Positions 44,792 to 53,081 of a stretch of 64,000 nucleotides of DNA are shown one piece after another. The stretch lies in contig NZ_JBGCUN010000003.1 in NCBI RefSeq assembly GCF_041103235.1, positions 1-64,000 on the forward strand, read 5' to 3'. Under the pieces are notes generated by a model. That model was not told where the DNA came from. It did no database searches and saw nothing but the letters and a program-made list of their open reading frames with translations. A program made the position numbers and the translations under genes. How positions within the stretch are numbered: position 1 is the first letter of the stretch; every line of letters starts with the position of its first letter. This DNA is from Yoonia sp. R2331. Its GTDB lineage: Bacteria > Pseudomonadota > Alphaproteobacteria > Rhodobacterales > Rhodobacteraceae.

Positions 44792-45679
44792 TTACGAACG
44801 TGCGCCGCTACGTGCGGGCATTAAGCCATCGGGCCGGACCAGAAGGGCCGCAATCACCGCACTCAGTACGATGGCATCGCGGTAAGGTGCCAGCGCATCG
44901 GGAAGAAATGCCTGTGTCAGCACTTCGAAAGTCCCGACGACAAAGCCCCCCAAGACAGCACCACCGAGGCTGCCAAGCCCACCAAGGACCGTTGCAATGA
45001 ATGCCTTCAGGACAGGGAAGAAGCCCATCATCGGGTCAACAGAACCCCGCTGAGCGGTCCAGATGACAGCCGCGACGCCAGCAAGGAGGCCCGATATCGC
45101 AAAAGATATGGCCACGACACGGTTTGCCTTTACCCCAAGCATGCGCAGCATTTCAAAATCTTCTGCAGCCGCGCGCATGGCCATCCCCACTGCTGTTCGC
45201 CTGAGGACAAATGTAAGCAGTCCCAGCGAAATGATCGTGATCAGGATTGATACCGTCGGGGCAATGCCGATCGTCATGCCAGAAATCTGAAATGTTCCCG
45301 ACCAAGAGGAGGGAAACGAAATAGGCACTGGGCGCGGTGATATTCCATTCTGGAAGAGAATCTTCAGTATCTCGGATACGGCGAAACTTGTGATCAGGAG
45401 TGAGATGACATCGGCCCCGCGCATCGCACGAAAGGCTGCCCTTTCCATTGCAAGCGCCATGACGACAGAAGCGCCAATCCCAACTGTCAGAGCCGCGAGC
45501 GGCGGAAAACCGAAAGCCATCGACAGGAAAATACCATACCCGCCAAAGGTCATGATTTCTCCGTGGGCAAAGTTGATCAGCTGGACGATGGAAAACACAA
45601 TTGCCAGTCCAAGCGCCAGCATCGCATAGGTGCCACCGAGGCTTAGCGCGTTGATAAGTTGTTGAAGCAGTTGATCCAT
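44792..45679 (-). CDS. Branched-chain-type amino acid ABC transporter permease (LivH-like)
   Basis: A 295-residue inner-membrane permease with about eight helices. The start MDQLLQQLINALSLGGTYAM and the following AIVFSIVQLINFAHGEIMTF are diagnostic for LivH proteins, as is the LGGLGSLGGAVLGGFVVGTF stretch near the C-terminus. It is the last gene of a minus-strand operon and is 3 bases behind the LivF-like ATPase gene. Paired with the LivM half of the fusion protein two genes upstream. Confidence 0.93.
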   Translation of the reverse strand: MDQLLQQLINALSLGGTYAMLALGLAIVFSIVQLINFAHGEIMTFGGYGIFLSMAFGFPPLAALTVGIGASVVMALAMERAAFRAMRGADVISLLITSFAVSEILKILFQNGISPRPVPISFPSSWSGTFQISGMTIGIAPTVSILITIISLGLLTFVLRRTAVGMAMRAAAEDFEMLRMLGVKANRVVAISFAISGLLAGVAAVIWTAQRGSVDPMMGFFPVLKAFIATVLGGLGSLGGAVLGGFVVGTFEVLTQAFLPDALAPYRDAIVLSAVIAALLVRPDGLMPARSGARS

Positions 45680-45682
45680 TGT

Positions 45683-46396
45683 TTATGCCGCCAAATATGC
45701 AGATTTAAGAACATCATTGTTGGCCAGGTCTGCAGGTGTCCCGGATGCCGCGACCGCCCCATTTGCCAGCACCACCGCGTGATCGGCCACTTCCAAGGCG
45801 AGTGATGCATTTTGTTCAACCAAAAGAATCGAAATCCCTTCGTCGCGGAGTTCTTCCACGATAGAGAAAATCGCGTCGACCATTTGCGGTGCAAGGCCAA
45901 GGGACGGTTCGTCCATCAACAAGAGCTTTGGCGCACTCATTAAGGCGCGTGCGACTGCCAACATCTGTTGCTCTCCCCCTGACAAAAGACCGGCAAGCTG
46001 TTTCCTTCGTTCGCCAAGGATCGGAAAACGCTCCATCATTTCACGTCGTCGAACAGTGGAAACGTCAGCGCTGCTCACCGCTGAACCGGCGAGTATCAGG
46101 TTCTCTTCCACGGAGAGGGACGCAAAGATGCGCCGCCCCTCTGGGCAGATGCCAACGCCCGACCGCACAAGGGCGTCGGGCGTCGACTTGTTCGCGTTTT
46201 TCCCAAAGATGGATACCTCGCCAGAGGCCACGGGTACGACGCCCGCAATTGCCATCAGCGTGCTGGATTTACCCGCGCCATTCGCGCCAAGGAGGGTTGT
46301 GATCCCACCTTTTGCCACAGAAAAACTAATTCCGCGGACAGCGTTGACGGGCCCGTATCGGACCTCAAGCGCATTTACATCAAGGACAGCATCCAT
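45683..46396 (-). CDS. Branched-chain-type ABC transporter ATPase (LivF-like)
   Basis: A 237-residue ABC ATPase. Walker A is LLGANGAGKSSTLMAIAGVV, signature LLSGGEQQMLAVARALM, Walker B KLLLMDEPSLGLAPQMVDAI, and the LivF mark GICPEGRRIFASLSVEENL is present. ATG 46396 (MDAVLDVNALEV) is preferred; an upstream in-frame codon overlaps the substrate-binding gene. It is 10 bases after that gene and 3 bases before the LivH-like gene. Confidence 0.94.
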   Translation of the reverse strand: MDAVLDVNALEVRYGPVNAVRGISFSVAKGGITTLLGANGAGKSSTLMAIAGVVPVASGEVSIFGKNANKSTPDALVRSGVGICPEGRRIFASLSVEENLILAGSAVSSADVSTVRRREMMERFPILGERRKQLAGLLSGGEQQMLAVARALMSAPKLLLMDEPSLGLAPQMVDAIFSIVEELRDEGISILLVEQNASLALEVADHAVVLANGAVAASGTPADLANNDVLKSAYLAA

Positions 46397-46406
46397 CGTT
46401 GTGATC

Positions 46407-47555
46407 TCACGGGTTGGGAAGTGTTTCGGGATCGGCAAGCGCGCGCATCACGAACTCTTTTTCACCCGCCTCTGAAATCCGTGCCACGACAACATCGCGA
46501 AGCGGCATTCTGTCGGTGCCTGCAAAGGTGAAGTTGGACATGATGCCCTCGCCATCTTCGATTTCGGCCATTGCTGCGGTGACTGCAGCAGGGTCGGTCG
46601 AGCCTGCTGCCGCGACGGCCTGTTCGATCATATGGGCGATGTCACAGCCGTTTACGTAATAGTTGTTGTCAGGTGTTGCGCCGGTCGCCGCTTCGAACCG
46701 CGCGACAAAATCGGCATAAGGCGATCCTTCATCGGGAAAACCGCCTGATGTGTGCAACACACCTGTCACGACATCACCCAACCCGCGCACCGTTGGGGTA
46801 TCCAACGCATCGCCGCCCATCACCTGGGTATCAAGCCCCGCACCGCGCAACGCCCGGATAAACGCAGGGAAATCGGGTTCCCATGCCCAGGTCACGATGA
46901 CATCCGGTGCGGAATCCGCATTTTGGATATTTGTGACGATCGCGGAAAAGTCAGGCTGGTTGAGGGAAAATGTACTTTCTCCCACGACGTTACCGCCGAG
47001 CTTTTCGAACACCTCACCGAAATACCGCGGCCCGCTGAGTGTGTAGGCACTGTCCGGTGAGGTAAGAAGCCATGCGTTCTCTAACCCGGCCTCTCGCGCA
47101 TGGCCGGCAAGAACGGCGGCTTGCTGGTTATCTGCCGGATAGCTCCCGAAGACATGCGTGCCGACTTGCGTCAGGACGGGTGCGGTGCCGGCGAAGGTCA
47201 TTGTCGGGACCATATCCGCGGCGGTGATCTGTGCCGCCGCAATTGTCGGGTCTGCATCTGCGGACGACACGATAAACTGCGCGCCGTCATCCAGCATTTC
47301 CTGAACAACCTGCACACCCATCGCAATGTCAGAGCGCGTGTCCTTGACGATAAGCCGGACCGGGAGTGTCCCGTTCAGGCCGCCATTGGCGTTCATCTCA
47401 TCAATGCAAAATTGAAATCCGGCATAGGACGGCCCGTCATACGATGCCAGATAACCCGATTGCGCCGACATGACGCCGATTACGTATTCATCTGCGAATG
47501 CAGTGCCACTCACGGCGACCAGCGCACTGGAAAGTAGAATTGCCTTCATCTTCAT
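46407..47555 (-). CDS. Periplasmic amino-acid-type substrate-binding protein of the ABC transporter
   Basis: A 382-residue receptor of the LivK/Peripla_BP_6 type. The signal peptide is MKMKAILLSSALVAVSGTAF, cut after AFA; the mature part begins DEYVIGVMSAQSGYLASYDG and has the two-lobe pattern with GGLNGTLPVRLIVKDTRSD and GSYPADNQQAAVLAGHAREA. GGAGAA lies five bases before ATG. Such receptors bind amino acids, amides, urea or aromatic acids; the ligand is unknown. It overlaps the permease-ATPase fusion gene by 4 bases. Confidence 0.92.
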   Translation of the reverse strand: MKMKAILLSSALVAVSGTAFADEYVIGVMSAQSGYLASYDGPSYAGFQFCIDEMNANGGLNGTLPVRLIVKDTRSDIAMGVQVVQEMLDDGAQFIVSSADADPTIAAAQITAADMVPTMTFAGTAPVLTQVGTHVFGSYPADNQQAAVLAGHAREAGLENAWLLTSPDSAYTLSGPRYFGEVFEKLGGNVVGESTFSLNQPDFSAIVTNIQNADSAPDVIVTWAWEPDFPAFIRALRGAGLDTQVMGGDALDTPTVRGLGDVVTGVLHTSGGFPDEGSPYADFVARFEAATGATPDNNYYVNGCDIAHMIEQAVAAAGSTDPAAVTAAMAEIEDGEGIMSNFTFAGTDRMPLRDVVVARISEAGEKEFVMRALADPETLPNP

Positions 47556-49435
47556 GTCATTTCTCCTTCTGTTGGTTCTGTGCGGTCTGGGCGTGTTTTG
47601 TTTTCGGCGGCGCGTGCCGCACGGCCGCGCCCTATGTAAGCCTCAATGACTTGTGGATTGCCCCGCACCGTTTCCGGCGTTCCTTCGGCAATTTTCTGAC
47701 CGCGGTTCATCACCACGATGTGGCTGGACAATCGATTCACGAAATGGAGATCGTGATCGATGAGCAAAATTCCAATGTTGCGCTCACTGCGGATCGCCAG
47801 GAGACGATCAGCAAGATCATCGGTCTCGGCCGGGTTCATCCCCGCCGCCGGTTCATCAAGGAGTAAGATCGCCGGATCTTGGGCCAGCGCACGGGCAATT
47901 TCGAGCCGCTTGCGGGCGCCATATGGCAGGTTATCTGCCTGCATCGCCGCAATGTCACCCAGATCGAACGCCTCCAGTTCGCGGATGGCAATGGCGTTTG
48001 CCTCTGGCCGGGTGCATCCTGCGGCCAATGCGGCAACAAGCACGTTTTCAAAGGCCGTGAGGCCGGAAAACAGTCGCAGGTTCTGGAAACTGCGCGCAAC
48101 GCGGTGGTCTATTATGCGGTGACGGGGAAGCCCCGTGAGGTTCGTGTCGCCCATATGAGCTGTGCCGACATCGGCGTCATATTGGCGCGTCAAAAGGTTC
48201 ACCAATGTTGATTTTCCAGCGCCATTGGGACCAATCAAACCGGTGATCTGGCCAGTCGGGGCGGTGAAGCTGACATTATCCACCGCCTTTACACCGACGA
48301 AGGACTTTGAAAGGCCCTTGGCCACCAGTGCGGTATCGCCGATTGGGTTGGGCTTGGGGGCAGGTTTGGTGTTGCCTTTGATCCGTCGCAAGAAATTGGC
48401 ATCCGCGCCGGGCCCAAGTTCAAACGCCCCGACAATCCCTTGTGGCCGCAGCCAGATCACCAGCAAGATCGCGAGGCCAAGGGAAATTGTCGTCAGGCCG
48501 AAAACCTCGGGGAAGGTCACCCCTGCAAACGAAATGCCGCCTTCCAGATTTCGGACCGAATTCTGCAAAAGCGCGACCGCGATTGCGCCCACAACGGCAC
48601 CGCCGACAGAACTCATCCCGCCCACGATCATCATGACAATCAAACCAAAAACGAGGCTCAGATAAAATGACGCCGGCGAAAAGGCACCAAGAATATGGCC
48701 GTAGAGCGCGCCTGCAACTGTCGCCATCATACCCGAAAAACTCCACGCGATAAGGCGGGCGCGGCGCGGGGAGATTCCAAGCGCCGTCGCAGCATCCTCA
48801 TCATCACGCACCGCACGGACAAACAGGCCCCAGCGGCTTTCGCGATAAAGGCGGGCAACCAGAATGAATATTACGGCCGCAAACAACAGGACAGGCAAAT
48901 CTGTGAGGCGCGGAACGCCATAGAACGTCTGACTGCCCCGCGTAAAATCCCGGGCGCTGATCGCGATGGAATGAACAATAATGAGAAGCCCAAGGGTCGA
49001 AATGGCGGCGGACGGTCCCAAAAGCCGTGCGATTGCACTCCCCGTGAGCAACGCAAATGCCAGCCCGGCCAGAATGACAAACGGCAATGCAGCCCAGATT
49101 GAAAGCTCATGTCCGGCCAGCCACCCCGGAAGATTGGGCAATGCAGATCCTTGGAGGCCGGCGGGCATCGTCAGAATGCCGGACAGATAGGCCCCCAATG
49201 CCATAAATGCACCATGGCCAAAGGACACGATGCCTGTATTGCCGCAGAACATCGCCAAGGCCACCACGGCAGTGACGTTGACGCACAACAGCACCGCGAT
49301 GCGTTCGCCTGTTCGCCCAAACACCAGCGTCAGCAGAACGACCGTCACGATCAAAGCCCCGATCGCGGTCAGCGTGCGCAGCCAGTTTGCAATGCGAAGT
49401 CGCGATGCGTGGGATTGCAAGACCGTTTCGGACAT
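47552..49435 (-). CDS. Permease-ATPase fusion (LivM-LivG) of the ABC transporter
   Basis: A 627-residue protein with two parts: a LivM-like permease (1 to about 345, eight to ten helices; marks CGNTGIVSFGHGAFMALGAY and GGMSSVGGAVVGAIAVALLQ) and a LivG-like ATPase (about 365-600; Walker A LIGPNGAGKSTLVNLLTRQY, signature LPYGARKRLEIARALAQDPA, Walker B ILLLDEPAAGMNPAETDDLA). Such fusions are known among these transporters. It starts at ATG 49435, sharing one base with the stop of the cysteine hydrolase gene, and overlaps the receptor gene by 4 bases. Confidence 0.93.
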   Translation of the reverse strand: MSETVLQSHASRLRIANWLRTLTAIGALIVTVVLLTLVFGRTGERIAVLLCVNVTAVVALAMFCGNTGIVSFGHGAFMALGAYLSGILTMPAGLQGSALPNLPGWLAGHELSIWAALPFVILAGLAFALLTGSAIARLLGPSAAISTLGLLIIVHSIAISARDFTRGSQTFYGVPRLTDLPVLLFAAVIFILVARLYRESRWGLFVRAVRDDEDAATALGISPRRARLIAWSFSGMMATVAGALYGHILGAFSPASFYLSLVFGLIVMMIVGGMSSVGGAVVGAIAVALLQNSVRNLEGGISFAGVTFPEVFGLTTISLGLAILLVIWLRPQGIVGAFELGPGADANFLRRIKGNTKPAPKPNPIGDTALVAKGLSKSFVGVKAVDNVSFTAPTGQITGLIGPNGAGKSTLVNLLTRQYDADVGTAHMGDTNLTGLPRHRIIDHRVARSFQNLRLFSGLTAFENVLVAALAAGCTRPEANAIAIRELEAFDLGDIAAMQADNLPYGARKRLEIARALAQDPAILLLDEPAAGMNPAETDDLADRLLAIRSERNIGILLIDHDLHFVNRLSSHIVVMNRGQKIAEGTPETVRGNPQVIEAYIGRGRAARAAENKTRPDRTEPTEGEMT

Positions 49436-50079
49436 CAGCCTGCGCCTGCCAATTCAGACACCAGCTCTTTTGTGGTGACCTGTCGGCAATAGCCCTGAAT
49501 GGCCCGCAGGGAATTTTCGTGCCGATCCTGCGAATAGGTCAGGCAGGCATCGGTGACCTGTGTGACCAGATAGCCCAGATCACAGGCGTCCCGGATCGCG
49601 CTTTCGACACATTGATCCGTGATCAGCCCCGAAATGACGATTTGACGCACTCCCAAGTTGCGCAAAACATAATCAATATGCGTCGAGACAAAGACAGAAG
49701 ACGACGATTTGGGCAGTACGATTTCATCGCCCTTGGGTGCGATCTGATCAATCACCTTTCCGTCCCAACTGCCTTTGGGCACATTGAACCCCGTGATCTT
49801 GTAGTCGAGTGAGCGATCCCGCCCATCAAGGGTGAGGCTTTCGATGGTGGTATACATCACCTCGACACCCGCATTGCGTGCCGCGTTCTGGAGGGCCTGC
49901 ATATTGGGAACAACGCGGGTTTCCAGTTGTTCGAAATACCAGCTATACTTCGCCGCGAATTCATCAGGGGGCAGATCTTTGAATTCAGCGCCCTGCCGAT
50001 GGGCGGAAAAGTTTTGGGTATCGACAAACAAGAGAGCCGATTGCTGCGGCACCAGCGGAAGATTTCGGGTCAAGGTCAT
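49435..50079 (-). CDS. Isochorismatase-like cysteine hydrolase
   Basis: A 214-residue hydrolase of the isochorismatase/ureidoacrylate amidohydrolase fold. The catalytic triad is visible: Asp in SALLFVDTQNFSAH, Lys in EIVLPKSSSSVFV and Cys in ISGLITDQCVESAIRDACDL. Members hydrolyse amides such as ureidoacrylate, nicotinamide or biuret. ATG 50079 overlaps the stop of the upstream amidohydrolase by 4 bases and its stop shares a base with the transporter fusion start, so it works with this uptake system. Confidence 0.9.
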   Translation of the reverse strand: MTLTRNLPLVPQQSALLFVDTQNFSAHRQGAEFKDLPPDEFAAKYSWYFEQLETRVVPNMQALQNAARNAGVEVMYTTIESLTLDGRDRSLDYKITGFNVPKGSWDGKVIDQIAPKGDEIVLPKSSSSVFVSTHIDYVLRNLGVRQIVISGLITDQCVESAIRDACDLGYLVTQVTDACLTYSQDRHENSLRAIQGYCRQVTTKELVSELAGAG

Positions 50080-50849
50080 GTTTGTTTTTCCATCACAGCC
50101 GAAATGGCATCGGTCAGCAGCCCTGCCCACATCTCGCAGTCATCATCGGTGGAGATGTTGTCATTCCTGATTTCGATCAGGGCATGAGCAATCTGGCGCG
50201 ACTCAGCGTGTTTGGGGATGAACCAATCGGTTTCATCATCAATCTGGTAAGGTTGGTTCACCGCAAGGGTCAGCGCGGGTTGCTGCCCTGCGATGACGTT
50301 CATCATGTCATGCGCTGTGTCAGTATCCTGTCTGCTTAGAAAACCTGCATCCCATGGCCGCACATCACCGCCCCCGAGGGTTGGGTTAAAAGAGTGGATT
50401 GAGAAACAGGCACTGCGCGGTGAGCGAGCAAACAACTCGCTTAGCGCAGTGTCCATCGGCAGAAAAATCTCTGTGACGCGCTGGGTCCGCTCTTTGGGAG
50501 ATATTGCCATGTTGCCAGGGACCGGGACGCCATCAACCTCGGTCGTTATTGCGTGGGGCCCTTCCGGGGGGCGATTGGCGTCGATCAACAATCGGCTGTA
50601 ATTCTGCAGAACCAGCGGCGCGTTCAACCGCGCGGCCACTGAACGCGCCACAACCTGCGCCCCGATGTCCCAACCACGGTGACTGTTGATCACGGCTTCT
50701 GATAGGCCCAGATTGCCCAGTGACTTTGGAATTGCCCGTCCGGCATGTTCACAAAGCAACACAACCGAAGCCCGACTGTCAGGGTTCACGATATCAATTG
50801 GATCTGGGTCCAGATCGCTAAGAATCGTCTCTGTGGCATCAGTTGTCAT
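50076..50849 (-). CDS. N-formylglutamate amidohydrolase-like protein
   Basis: A 257-residue member of the FGase family, zinc peptidase-like amidohydrolases that remove a formyl or similar group from an amino acid. Family marks are VVLLCEHAGRAIPKSLG, SHRGWDIGAQVVARSVAARL, LIDANRPPEG, CFSIHSFNPTLGG and VNQPYQIDDETDWFIPKHAE. It is the first gene of the minus-strand operon with the cysteine hydrolase and the ABC transporter. No histidine-degradation genes are nearby, so the substrate is probably not formylglutamate from histidine. Confidence 0.88.
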   Translation of the reverse strand: MTTDATETILSDLDPDPIDIVNPDSRASVVLLCEHAGRAIPKSLGNLGLSEAVINSHRGWDIGAQVVARSVAARLNAPLVLQNYSRLLIDANRPPEGPHAITTEVDGVPVPGNMAISPKERTQRVTEIFLPMDTALSELFARSPRSACFSIHSFNPTLGGGDVRPWDAGFLSRQDTDTAHDMMNVIAGQQPALTLAVNQPYQIDDETDWFIPKHAESRQIAHALIEIRNDNISTDDDCEMWAGLLTDAISAVMEKQT

Positions 50850-50864
50850 TTAGGAACCGTAGGA

Positions 50865-50877
50865 GAAATTTAATTTC
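50865..50877. promoter_or_regulatory. Palindrome GAAATTTAATTTC, candidate RpiR operator 1
   Basis: Arms GAAAT/ATTTC around TTA in the divergent promoter region. It resembles the second palindrome at 50902-50917. It lies close to the promoter of the minus-strand hydrolase/transporter operon, which has TTGACA on its strand nearby. Confidence 0.45.
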
Positions 50878-50901
50878 ACTGTCAACTTATTTGATATTGA
50901 C

Positions 50902-50917
50902 TGAAAATTCATTTTCA
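50902..50917. promoter_or_regulatory. Palindrome TGAAAATTCATTTTCA, candidate RpiR operator 2
   Basis: Perfect 7-base arms TGAAAAT/ATTTTCA with centre TC, 14 bases before the RpiR start. Known RpiR-family sites often have the GAAA-N-TTTC form, so auto-regulation is plausible. Centres of the two palindromes are about 38.5 bases apart. Confidence 0.5.
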
Positions 50918-50930
50918 CAATACTGGCCCC

Positions 50931-51770
50931 ATGACTGTAAAAGACATGATCGAAAGAGCCGCTGAACACCTTACGCAATCCGAGCGAAAACTCGTTGCGG
51001 CGTTGCTGTCAGATTACCCGTTCGCCGGGCTGCTCAACATTCAGGAACTCGCCAGCGAGGCAAGTGTATCTGCGCCTTCGATTTCCAGATTCACAGCCAA
51101 AATCGGGCTGTCCGGTTACCCGGAAATGCAACGACTGCTTCTGGAAGAGTTACGCAGCGGCGAAATTTCACCTGTGGATTTGCACGACTCCGGCAAGCGG
51201 ATCGAGGGCAGCTATCTGGCGGGTTTCCTGAGCAGAGCCGCCAGTCAGATTGAATCTGCGGGCCGGGCCATAACCGACGAACAGTTTAACCGGATAACGG
51301 CGCTTCTGTCAGATCCCAAACGTCAGGTTTTTGCTTTAGGCGGACGTATCAGTGACACGATCGCACGGCATATGACGTTCCACCTCGATCAGTCGCGCGT
51401 GGGTGTACACCATATTTCGCGCGACCCTGAATCCTGGCCCGGTCATATTTTGCGCATGAATGCAGGCGATGTGGTTTTTCTGGTGGATTTCAGACGGTAC
51501 GAACCGGCGCTGGCGCGTTTGGCAAAGGCCGCCGCAACCAAACGGGTGAAAATCGTACTTCTGACGGACAGTTGGATTTCTCCAATCAAGAAAAACGCGG
51601 CTGAAGTGCTTGCGGTTCCCATTGAAACCGGCACTGTCTGGGACAGCTATGCTGCGGCCCTTGCGATCGTCGAGGCCATCGTCGCCAGTACAGCAGAAGT
51701 GACCTGGGACGGGACGCGCACGCGCATCGAATCCTGGGACGCCACCCGCATCCTGACATCGGAGACATAG
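50931..51770 (+). CDS. MurR/RpiR family transcriptional regulator
   Basis: A 279-residue regulator with an N-terminal HTH_6 domain (about 5-75, with NIQELASEASVSAPSISRFT) and a SIS sugar-phosphate-binding-like domain (about 110-250, with VFALGGRISDTIARHMTFHL and AGDVVFLVDFRRYEPALARL). RpiR members sense phosphorylated metabolites, which fits a neighbouring kinase. It is divergent from the hydrolase/transporter operon and 2 bases upstream of the ligase gene, so it probably controls both sides through the two palindromes between them. Confidence 0.92.
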   Translation: MTVKDMIERAAEHLTQSERKLVAALLSDYPFAGLLNIQELASEASVSAPSISRFTAKIGLSGYPEMQRLLLEELRSGEISPVDLHDSGKRIEGSYLAGFLSRAASQIESAGRAITDEQFNRITALLSDPKRQVFALGGRISDTIARHMTFHLDQSRVGVHHISRDPESWPGHILRMNAGDVVFLVDFRRYEPALARLAKAAATKRVKIVLLTDSWISPIKKNAAEVLAVPIETGTVWDSYAAALAIVEAIVASTAEVTWDGTRTRIESWDATRILTSET

Positions 51771-51772
51771 GT

Positions 51773-53074
51773 ATGAGCGATCTGGTTTTTGCCGCGACGT
51801 GTGATTTGGCAGGTAAGGTCCGGGGCAAAGCGTTTCCCGCAGATCAATTGAACAAACGGTTGCAGCGCGGCGTCGGCTGGACGCCGACCAATGTGCAAAT
51901 CACCTGTTTTGACGGAATTGCCGAAAGCCCATTCGGGTCTTTTGGTGATCTGCTTTTGGTGCCGGACGAGAAAGCGGATGTGTGTGCGACATTTGGTGCC
52001 ACGACCGAAAGATTCATGCTTGGGGATATTGTCACGTTAGATGGTGATCCTTGGGATTTCTGTATGCGTTCCCTGCTGCGCGCGGCGCTTGACCGGTTGC
52101 GCGCACTTGCAGGTGTCGACGTGTTGGCCGCGTTTGAGCATGAGTTTCAGCTGAAGGGGGATTCAGACATCACGGGCGGCGCGTTCGGGCGATCTGCGTT
52201 CGAACCCCGCCGCGCGTTTTGTGAAACCCTGATCGCAAAAATCGCTGAGGCCGGGCTGAGCCCTGACAGCATCATGAAAGAATATGGCGCAAATCAGTTT
52301 GAGGTTGTTATCGGTCCGGAACTCGGTGTCCGTGCTACCGATGCATCCGTTATTGTTCAGGAGATCACCCGCTCGACCGCACGGCACGTGGGTGAAACGG
52401 CGACTTTCGCTCCGATCCTTGACCCGGCCGGGGTCGGCAATGGCGTCCATGTCCACATGAGTTTTCTGCACAAGGACGGCTCTCCGGCAACGCATGATCC
52501 CGAAGGACCTTGTGGCATGTCTGCCTTGACAGCGGCCTTTTCCGCCGGGGTTCTGAAGTATCTCGACAGTATTTTGGCCCTGACCGCGCCCTCGGTGGTG
52601 TCTTATCTTCGGCTGACGCCACACCGATGGTCTGCGGCCTACAACAATCTTGGGTTTCGCGACAGAGAGGCATCGCTGCGGGTTTGCCCCGTCACAGCCC
52701 AGGATCCAACAAGCGTTGCGCGTCAGTTCAATATTGAATTCAGGGCCGCCGATGCTGCTGCTTGCCCGCATCTGGCACTGGCGGCAATTGTCCACGCGGG
52801 GTGTCAGGGTATTGAGGACAATCTGCCTGCGCCATCACCCACCGAGGAGGATCTATCCCTTTTGTCAAAAGACGAACTGACATCACGCGGGTTGGTGCGA
52901 TTGCCGCAAACGCTGGAATCCGCGCTGGACCTGTTTGCAAACAACCCAACGGTCACAGGATGGTTTCCAAAAGGATTTGCAAGCGTTTACGTGGCCCACA
53001 AAACCGCCGAGATGGACCATGTAAAAGGGATGGATACTGCCCAGAAATGTGCTGCGTATTCCGAAACATACTAG
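51773..53074 (+). CDS. Glutamine-synthetase-family ligase (PuuA/GlnT-like)
   Basis: A 433-residue enzyme of the GS fold with the catalytic parts in place: metal-binding Glu residues in LAAFEHEFQL and KEYGANQFEVVIGP, GVGNGVHVHMSF, the TPHRWSAAYNNLGFRDREAS phosphate/ADP stretch, and FNIEFRAADAAACPHLALAA. It is not a standard GlnA (shorter, no adenylylation region) and should couple glutamate to an amine at the cost of ATP, as gamma-glutamylpolyamine or -ethanolamide synthetases do. It lies between the regulator (2 bases) and the fusion gene (7 bases). Confidence 0.85.
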   Translation: MSDLVFAATCDLAGKVRGKAFPADQLNKRLQRGVGWTPTNVQITCFDGIAESPFGSFGDLLLVPDEKADVCATFGATTERFMLGDIVTLDGDPWDFCMRSLLRAALDRLRALAGVDVLAAFEHEFQLKGDSDITGGAFGRSAFEPRRAFCETLIAKIAEAGLSPDSIMKEYGANQFEVVIGPELGVRATDASVIVQEITRSTARHVGETATFAPILDPAGVGNGVHVHMSFLHKDGSPATHDPEGPCGMSALTAAFSAGVLKYLDSILALTAPSVVSYLRLTPHRWSAAYNNLGFRDREASLRVCPVTAQDPTSVARQFNIEFRAADAAACPHLALAAIVHAGCQGIEDNLPAPSPTEEDLSLLSKDELTSRGLVRLPQTLESALDLFANNPTVTGWFPKGFASVYVAHKTAEMDHVKGMDTAQKCAAYSETY

Positions 53075-53081
53075 GATGGAC

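Noticed and set aside
46397-46438. Upstream start for the LivF-like ATPase
   Set aside because: It would overlap the substrate-binding gene and adds residues not seen in the family.
52163-52795. Open frame of 210 codons on the minus strand
   Set aside because: Antisense to the ligase gene, which has all glutamine-synthetase catalytic motifs.
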